DNA of 64,000 nucleotides from the NCBI RefSeq assembly GCF_905147365.1, contig NC_056422.1, forward strand, positions 4,156,501 through 4,220,500, written 5' to 3'. Origin of the DNA: Aricia agestis. Taxonomy: Eukaryota; Arthropoda; Insecta; Lepidoptera; Lycaenidae. A program made the position numbers and the translations under genes. The notes beneath the pieces are model-generated. The model saw only the letters and a program-made list of their open reading frames with translations, made no database searches and had not been told where the DNA came from. This document shows positions 13,801 through 22,800 of the stretch, one piece after another (within the stretch, counting starts at the first letter, position 1; each line of letters opens with the position of its first letter).

Positions 13801-16800
13801 ACTTTCTTACATTCAATTAATAATAATAATAATAATAATATCTATGGACGCTTCACACCACGTCAGTCTGGCCCCGTGCTAAGTACCTAAAGGACTTGTG
13901 TTACAGGTACCAGACAACGGAAATATATTTAATACTTTTATACTATACATATATTTAATATTTTTATTATATCATACACATATTTAATACACATCCAGAC
14001 TCAGGAACATTGAAAACTTTTTGTTCCGTCGGCGGGATTCGAACCCGCGACCCCCGGCTTGAGCTACCAACGCGCTCACCACTGAGCCACAGAGGTCGTC
14101 AATTAATTATTATTATCAGTTTATAAACTCTTAAAGAAGTATCTTACCTTTTTTCATGCCCCTGATGGGTCACCGCATGTCATCATCTTGTCTTATGGTC
14201 AAGAGTAATAATTGATCTGCTCTAGAAGTTCTTACCTTCATCTCATGAGTCATGCCTCTGCCGTGTCACCGTGCAGGATAAGTGGTAGCAGTCCTGGGGG
14301 ATCATAGCTGGTGGTCTCTTCATGCGGAGCGGGGAGATGTTATCACTTCTAACGTTACTAGAGCTATAAGTAAAGGTTTCTAGAAGTTTCTTACCTTCTT
14401 CTCATGCCTCTGTCGTGTCACCGCGCATGCCAAGTGGTAACAGTCTAAGGGTATCATGGCTGGAGGTCTCTTGATGCGGAGCGGGGAGGTCCTCGCACTC
14501 CATTCCAGGGAGGAAGCCAGCTTGGCTCCGAGGAAGGACTCTCCAGTGACCACGGAACAGGCTATGTTGCCGGCTGTGTCGATCACCTGGATGTACTGGG
14601 CTTCGGGACCCACCTGGATAGAAAAGGCGAGGGTTAGTTTTGCTAAAAAGTTTCAAAATTGCCCCACGAAATTTTTTTAGAACCTAAATTAAAAAAAAAT
14701 CCCTGAAGGTGCGCTTTTTGTTGAAGGAATAAAAATATTGATTTTTTTAAAACATTTACTTGCTTCAATTCATCATCAGTCATCACAATTACTCAGACTT
14801 GTTTGTTAAAGCAAAACGTGAGGTTTCGATGACGCGATGATATCGTAATGTTGATAAACACCATTGTTGAATCGCTGCGATGCGTCGCGTTTTTGTATAC
14901 GCGGACCCCAAGACATACAAACAAATAAACTGAACATTTTCACGGCCATTTCATGTTAACGACATGTCAATAGAACCTTGTGTATACTGTATAGAAAGCA
15001 AGGCTCATCTGATAGCATTTGCGTGCAAGCCTATCTCATTATAACCATCATTATAACATCCTATTGCTAATTATGTGCTTCTATTTAATTGGGCGTAAAG
15101 TGGCATAGACGAATGTACTAGAAGTTGCCGCAACTTCGCTGCGTCAAATCAACTGCCTATCAACCGTACATTTTCACGAGATAAAAGCCTATATCGTTTC
15201 AAGGGACGTAAGAGGATTCCACACCGCCATTTTTTCCATACAAACGCTGTCCCCTGTTTCCTCCCTGGATAATGCTAGTAGAGTTATAATTTTTTTCCTG
15301 AATATCTAAGGCCACTAATACAATGTCCCTATGTTTTCTTTTTTTTCATAATTTAATTATTAAATAAGATATGAACGTTCAAAAACCCAAAAAAATGGCC
15401 AGATTTTCCACTGTGTTCAAACGTCCAGAAAACAGATTTGGATAGATTATACAAAAAAAGCGAAACATAGGAACACAGCTCAAGCCTTTTTTTAATCTTT
15501 AATGAAAAAAGTACTTAAATCGGTTAAGTTTTGGAGAAGGAATCAGGGGACAACGAATCGTTGATTTTCTGGATTTTCTGCAGTTGTCTCTATCGCGTTC
15601 TGCGGTATAGGCTTGAGGTAAGGGAGACAGCTATAGATATTACACGTACTTTTTTTTCATTTCTCTAGCCGCTGTGGTATCCTCTTAAAGTATATACTAT
15701 ATGCATGCCAAATTCAATATCGGTTTAGCGGGTCAAGCGTGAAGGTGTTACAAACAGACATACACATCTTCCCATTTATTTAAAATACTACTATTAAATA
15801 TTAAATAAATAATTATATTAAAATATATTTTTATTCAAAATAGGTATCATGAATAATTCATGACTAGCTGTTTGACCGAGCTTTGCTCGGTATAGCAAAC
15901 ACCATTGACTTCGTGTTAAGTACTTAATAACGCCATCTGCTGGTCGTTAAAACAATTAGTTGCTAACAATATATTATTATTATTCGCCAATAGATGTCAG
16001 GAAGAGTCATATTTTTCAGTTTATCGATTATCGATAAAACACGAATAAAAGACATTTTCTGAAAATGATTCCTAGCTAGATTGATTTATTGCCCCCGAAA
16101 CTCCCTATATACTAAATTTCATGAAAATCGTTGGAGCCGATTCCGAGATTCCAATTATATATTTACACGAATTGCTCGTTTAAAGATATCTTATAAGATA
16201 CACTTTTTGAAAGTCGTAGAAAGAACGAAGAAACTACGTTGCCTACCACCGCGCGCCGGTTCGGGAACTACCCCGCCGAGAAGCATTGTGTGCGTGCAGC
16301 ATGACTGTGCAATGTAGAGTCAGCAACACAACTGTGGCGCTTCACTTTTAGCCTCGAGTCTAAACAATCTACAGCTGTCTTTTTCGTCATGTTCAGAAGA
16401 CGTGCGCTGAGTACTAGTTTTACTGATTACCGAATACCGTGTAAAATCTATTCTATTTGTTTTAAGATAAATAATTGGATTTCTCGAATTGCTAGCAAAC
16501 ACTTTACTGGGTAATTTTGTCATTTGGTTACATAATCTTGGCCCGATTTTGAGGGTTTTGACTTTTGACTAGAGTTTTGACTTTTCACTAGCGCTTTTGG
16601 CTAACAAATTGGCACGCAATTGGCAAAGCCGATCAACAATGCCATTCGATAGATAAAGCTATCACGATTTACACTGTTTTTTCTTGCTCTGACATGAGAT
16701 GTAGAGTATGTATGTTATCCTTGCAGTCATGACTCATGAGTCACAGTGTACAAGTGGATTTAATTTAGCGTGTGGCGTCCCCCATCGTCACTGGAGGTGA

Positions 16801-19800
16801 TTCATACAAATCCAGATTATCTTTTAGCGGTGACCAGCATATTTTAGGCCTAGTTTTACAAGTTTTTCTTTACAAGCTATTGAACAAATGCAACGATAGA
16901 TCTACGTATTCTGATGTTATGCAAATCTACGACTTTATAATGTAGTCAGAACTCAGGTGTTAGCTTGACTCTTTAAGAGCAGTCCACACCGCCCTTTTTT
17001 CCATACAAACGTTGTCCCCTATGTCCTCCCTGGATAATGCTAGTAGAGTTATAACCTTTTTCCTGAATATCTACGGCCACTAATACAATGTCCCTATGTT
17101 TTCTTTTTTTCATAATTTAATTATTAAATACGAGGGTTGCTATTTATGTATCCGGAACTGGCCACTTACAAGAACAATATTTAAAAAGTAATTACAACAT
17201 TTGAAAATAGAACTCTTTGGTTGAAGAATACATTTTGTTTCATGTGACTGTCAATTATTTTTCCATTGTGGCGTCATTTTGAAAATTGCGTGTCTTCATT
17301 TGCCATGGATTTAACGCGTGAACATTTTCGTGCAATGATTTACTACGATTTTCGGCGTGGGCTAAATCAACAACAGTGCTTTATTCAACTCACCGCAACT
17401 TTTGGAGATGAAGCACCATCAAAAACCACTGTTTATCACTGGTACAGTGAGTTTAATCGTGGGCGGTCTATGCTCACGGATGAAAATAAAGAAGGTCGCC
17501 CAAAAACAGCTGTTGTCCCACAAAATATAGATGCTGTGCGAGAACTAATAATGCGTGATCGTCATGTTACATATCGCGAGATAGAGGCGTCCTTAGGCAT
17601 AAGTATGACGAGCATACATAAGATATTACACGAACATTTGGCTGTAAAAAAAATATGTTCGCGTTGGATTCCGCACAACTTGACAATCGATCAAAAACGG
17701 GCTCGTGTCGATTGGTGCAAAAAAATGATATAAAAATACAACCGTGGTACGTCAAAAGCCGTTTATAATATCTACACAGGTGATGAATCTTGGATCTATG
17801 CATATGACCCCGAAACTAAACAACAGTCAACGGTGTGGGTGTTCCAAGATGAGCCGAAACCAACAAAAGTTACTCGTGCAAAAAGTACTTTGAAGCAAAT
17901 AGTCGCCTGTTTTTTTGGAATTAATGGACATGTGGCTACAGTGCCATTAGAGAATCGTAAAACGGTTAATTCTGAATGGTATACGACCATTTGTTTACCA
18001 GAAGTCTTTGAAGAAATAAGAAAGGACAACCGACAACGCAGAATCATATTACATCACGACAATGCTAGCTGTCACACCTCAGCTGAAACAACTCAGTTTT
18101 TGGAGGGTCAAAAGATCGAATTGACTGGTCATCCGCCGTACAGCCCTGATTTGGCACCTAACGATTTCTTTTTATTTCCATACGCGAAGAACAAATTACG
18201 TGGTCAACGTTTTTCAAGCCGCGAAGAGGCTGTTGATGCGTTCAAAATGCACGTTTTGGAGATACCTCAATCAGAATGGAAAAAGTGCTATGAAAATTGG
18301 TTCCAGCGTATGCAAAAGTGTGTCGATCATCGCGGCGAATATTTTGAAAAGCAATAAAAACATATTAAATGATATATGTTTGTTTCCTTTTTTAATTACG
18401 GATACATAAATAGCAGCCCTCGTAGGATATGAACGTTCAAAAACCCAAAAAAATGGCCAGGTTTTCCGCTGTGTTCAAACGTCCAGAAAACAGATTTGGC
18501 TAGATTATACAAAAAAATAAAACATAGGAACACAGCTCAAGCCTTTCTTTAATCTTTAATGAAAAAAGTACTTAAATCGGTAAAGTTTTGGAGAAGGAAT
18601 CAGGGGACAACGAATCGTTGATTTTCTGCAGTTGTCTCTATCGCATTCTGCGGTATAGGCTTGAGGTAAGGGAGACAGCAGCTATAGATATTACACGTAC
18701 TTTTTTTTCATTTCTCTAGCCCCTGGTGTATCCTCTTAAGGGCCTTCCCTACGGAGATTACGTAATTTATCGTATTTAAAGCCTTATATTGTCAGAATTT
18801 GAAAGCTACAAAGTTATAATAAAAATACAGCAATAATCTTCAGTATATCAACATTCCTTTCCCCGTTTTAAATTTTCTAATTTTGTTTATTATACTCATG
18901 ATATCAGCTTCCAAAGTAAAATCAATTTATCAAAATTCAGCATCAGCATACATTCAGCATAGGATTTACAAATTACTTTTATTTGAAACACACGCCAATA
19001 GATCGACAACATCATATACTACATATTCCCCGTTTTAACTTTTTTTAGAACAATTTTGAACTAAGTTAAGTAAAAGAATAGGGTTTTGGTGCGATCTTGG
19101 CAACGCGGCAAATGTATGGCCAAGGTCGTTTGCTCGGGGGACAGCCTTAAGCTGCATGAGTAATGCAAATACCCTATCAACAATACCTAAGTTAATATTG
19201 TATAAGTCAATAATAATTTTCTGTTTGTCTTATAAATATGCAATAATTTGTGCTCACAGTATGGCATTCTTGGGAGAATTCTATTTATCCAAATGTGAGT
19301 GTTTCGATACCATAATAGTCGGTAAATGGATAAGCAGCTATGTAATCGTTAAACGCTATTAAATCTCGAACGTATGGAAGATGTTCTTTTCATAGAGTCT
19401 AGAGATCGTTTTCAACAAGGTACTTTTACTCTATCTTCATGAATGCTATTTGGAGTGCGTAGTGTGCCTTCCCAAATTGACAGGTATATGGCTAGCTGTT
19501 AAAGGATTTATGGACAAAATATTGTTTCGCCTTTCGTTTTTCAGTTCATGTTTTTACTTTCTAACGCACTTTCTATTACGTTAGTCTTCAATTACTTAAT
19601 TTTAGTTACAATATTTGCGATTTCTACATCTGTTCATACTCTAAACAAGACCTTCTTGTACGTATGTACATATATTATCATATTTTGTTTACGGCAACGT
19701 CTGCGATTTTTTTTAATAAATTGTTTATGGAGGAGGTTTCGGTGGGGAAAAAATATCTTGCTAGGTTTTATCTCTCGGAAATTCTTATTTTATTACGTTT

Positions 19801-22800
19801 TTTCTTTCTTTTAACTCTCTCAGATACCTACTTTCTTTTACTCACTTGTGAGTGTAAAAAACTTTTTATGAAAACGAATAGAAAGGTGTGTTTATTTGTA
19901 AACGTGTGATACGTTTTTATTAACATTGCCTTTCTAATAAACTTGATACAGTCATAAAAAGTTTATAGACCTGTTGATAACGCAACAATACTTAACCCTC
20001 AACCTGAGATAGTATACTGCTATAAATAATTATATTATGGGCGTATACATTTTATATGAACTAAATAATAATTATAATTGATGAACTAAACTATCCATAT
20101 GATTACTATGAAGTATGAGGTGCCGAGTGCTTTATATATAGAATATATTATGAAATATAGCAGTAGGTATGTGATGATGATGCCATTTTAAAATGAAGTG
20201 AAAAGTGCTCACTCCTTTAACGCACAAAAGTGTGCGTTAAAGGAGTGAGCACACTGAGACGGGCCGTGCCGTGGCTCAGCGTGCCGGGGCTCATCGCAAA
20301 AATCCGCCTCCATACAATTTTATACGTGGGAGAGCCATGCGTGGTGTTTATCCGGTCGAGCCGGCACGAATGGGCCGGCTCGACCGGATAAATACCACGT
20401 TCTCACAGAAAACCGGCGTGAAACAGCGCTTGCGCTGTGTTTCGCCGAGTGAGTGAGTTTACCGGAGGCCAATCCCCTAACCCCTACCCTATTCCCTTCC
20501 CTACCCTCAACTATTCCCTTCCCTTCCCTTGCCTTCCCTACCCTCCCCTATTACCCTATTCCCTCTTAAAAGGCCGGCAACGCACTTGCAGCTCTTCTGA
20601 TGCTGCGAGTGTCCATGGGCGACGGAAGTTGCTTTCCATCAGGTGACCCGTTTGCTCGTTTGCCCCCTTATTTCATAAAAAAAAAATGTATGGAAGCGGA
20701 AATTCGCTGCGCCCCGACACAGTGTGCGATACGCGCATCCGCTTCCATACAAATTGTATGGAGGCGGATTTTTGCGATGAGCCCCGGCACGGCCCGTCTC
20801 AGTGTGCTCACTCCTTTGAGTGTGCTTTGTTATTGGGTTATTGTCAAATCATTTTGCGATCAGAGATTTTGCCAGTACCATATTATGCGTTTGTAGCCCG
20901 ACGCGACGTAATGATAAATGATAAAAAGTAACAAATAATTTTGAATTCAGCTAATTATATAATATTGTATTAATAATTATATTGATAAATGATATTATTA
21001 AGGAACACGTAATTTTGAGCTTAGCTGATTATATAATATTGTATTAATTATATTTTATTAATATGGTCTTATTGTTTGCTGAATATTTTAATATAATATT
21101 AAATATATTATAAGCAACCATTGACACCCAAAGTATCAGCATAACAAACATTTTTTTTACTATGTAATTTGGGTCTGTCTATGGGCTATTCGCCCATATC
21201 TTTTTTTTGTATATACCTATATAGATTTTTCGCACCAAGGATAATTGAAATAATATTATTACGTAGTCCATCAAACCATGGACTTTTTTTAAATATTAAG
21301 TATATGGAATAGATAGAATATAATATACATATATATGTAATACTAATAACAATATATAGATAATATTTTGTTTTATAAATTGCATAATAATTATAATCTT
21401 AATGTTTTGAACTGTGTGGTCCCAGTGCAGTGGCGACCAGTCCATCATAACACACATTAAAAGTACAGCTACCTATAAACTATCTAACCTAAAATGCAAA
21501 TTATTTACGGTTAGGTAATAAACAATCCTGGAAACATGAAATAAAAGCTTTTTATGAACATACCGCTATAGCGTCCAGTTGATCGTGTGGTAACCGGCAC
21601 AGTATAACATATTCAGTACCGTCGGGCTTCACACTAGCTACATACAGGGCGTAGTCGGTTATAAACACTAGAAGCGGTGTCCAGGAACCATCTTCCATGT
21701 TATATGGTGATTGGACTTTCATCATCTGCAAACATTTTAATATTAGTGTAACAGTAAGTGTAGTGCAAGTGTACCTCAGAGTGAAGTGTAAAAGACATTT
21801 TCGTTAATTTATTTTTATATGAAAAAAAAATTTAGTTGAAAATAAAACTAACCCTATGCAAAGTTTCATTCGGATAGGAGAATATTTGTAATCTCAGTTT
21901 TTCATTGCATTCAATAGCCACATTGTCTTCAAAGCTGTCAAAGTACGAAGGCTCGTCAGCTGTTAGTAGTCGGACGGAAAGCCTTTTGTTCTCAATCACT
22001 TCTTTGTCAATGAGTCGCGCCATTCTTGCGGCGGAGATGTGAAAGGTTTCCGACACCTGTTTGAATGGATATATGATGCTTGGGAAATGTTTCTCCAGCC
22101 TCATCTTGAGTTGGAAAAACTTGTTGTTTTTAATCTTTGTCTCCAAGTCCTTACGTTGACAGACATTTTTTAAGTACCTATTCAGTAAGGCGGACTTGTT
22201 AGATTGTAGTTTTTGATTCGAGGGGCTGTCGAAAAAGTCATCATTGAAATCATCGACGCCCTTCAAGGTTGAGTTGTCTCCGTTGGAGCAATTATCATTA
22301 ATTGACTGTACAATTTCATCATTCTTTTGTACAGTAGATGCCGATTTGCGACTATACCTATTGACGTTTTGTTTTTTTGGCGAAGATAAATGTTTTGAAA
22401 TGCCATTCTTTAACTCGGTTTCGTCTTGGATATTTTTGCTGAACTGTCTCTTAGGGGTAGACGTTCTGCTCGAATTTGCTGTATCAGATTGATTGGAAGT
22501 GAAATCCTGTTTGCTAGAACTCAATGAAATTTCCTTTATGGGTGTTGATTCCGGAATGGGCACAAATGTTTCTTTAGGAGCTTCAAAAGCTGTTTGGAAT
22601 GTGTCATGGACGTAGCTGTATGAAACTCCTTTATGCTCATAAACAGTACTTTCGCAATTAACCACATATTTGCCTAATGGTGGGAAAGCATCAGCTTTAT
22701 TGAGTTTCTTATCATTGTCAGACTTCATGTTCAGCGTTAATTTATGTCTCGGTGAACCTTCATTTGGTGTTCTATTGCCAGCAATAGGATTTTTTGATAA

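Larger units (their letters stand above)
16977..18735. mobile_element. GAGGAT MITE copy disrupted by a mariner
   Basis: Left part 16977-17130 and right part 18423-18735 align to the uninterrupted copy 15212-15684. The ends are flanked by TTAA at 16973-16976 and 18736-18739. The mariner sits at the matching TA. Confidence 0.8.

Noticed and set aside
14030..14100. tRNA gene on the minus strand (A and B boxes present)
   Set aside because: The cloverleaf is incomplete. The head is joined to a body and (ATT)n tail with a target duplication, and head fragments recur at 32640 and 33233. It is a SINE.
17131..18422. Mariner as a functional host gene
   Set aside because: It has inverted ends, a TA duplication, an in-frame stop, and lies antisense inside an intron.
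19548..19909. Hydrophobic open frames that look like membrane proteins
   Set aside because: T-rich intron sequence gives Phe/Leu/Ile runs by composition alone; two frames overlap.
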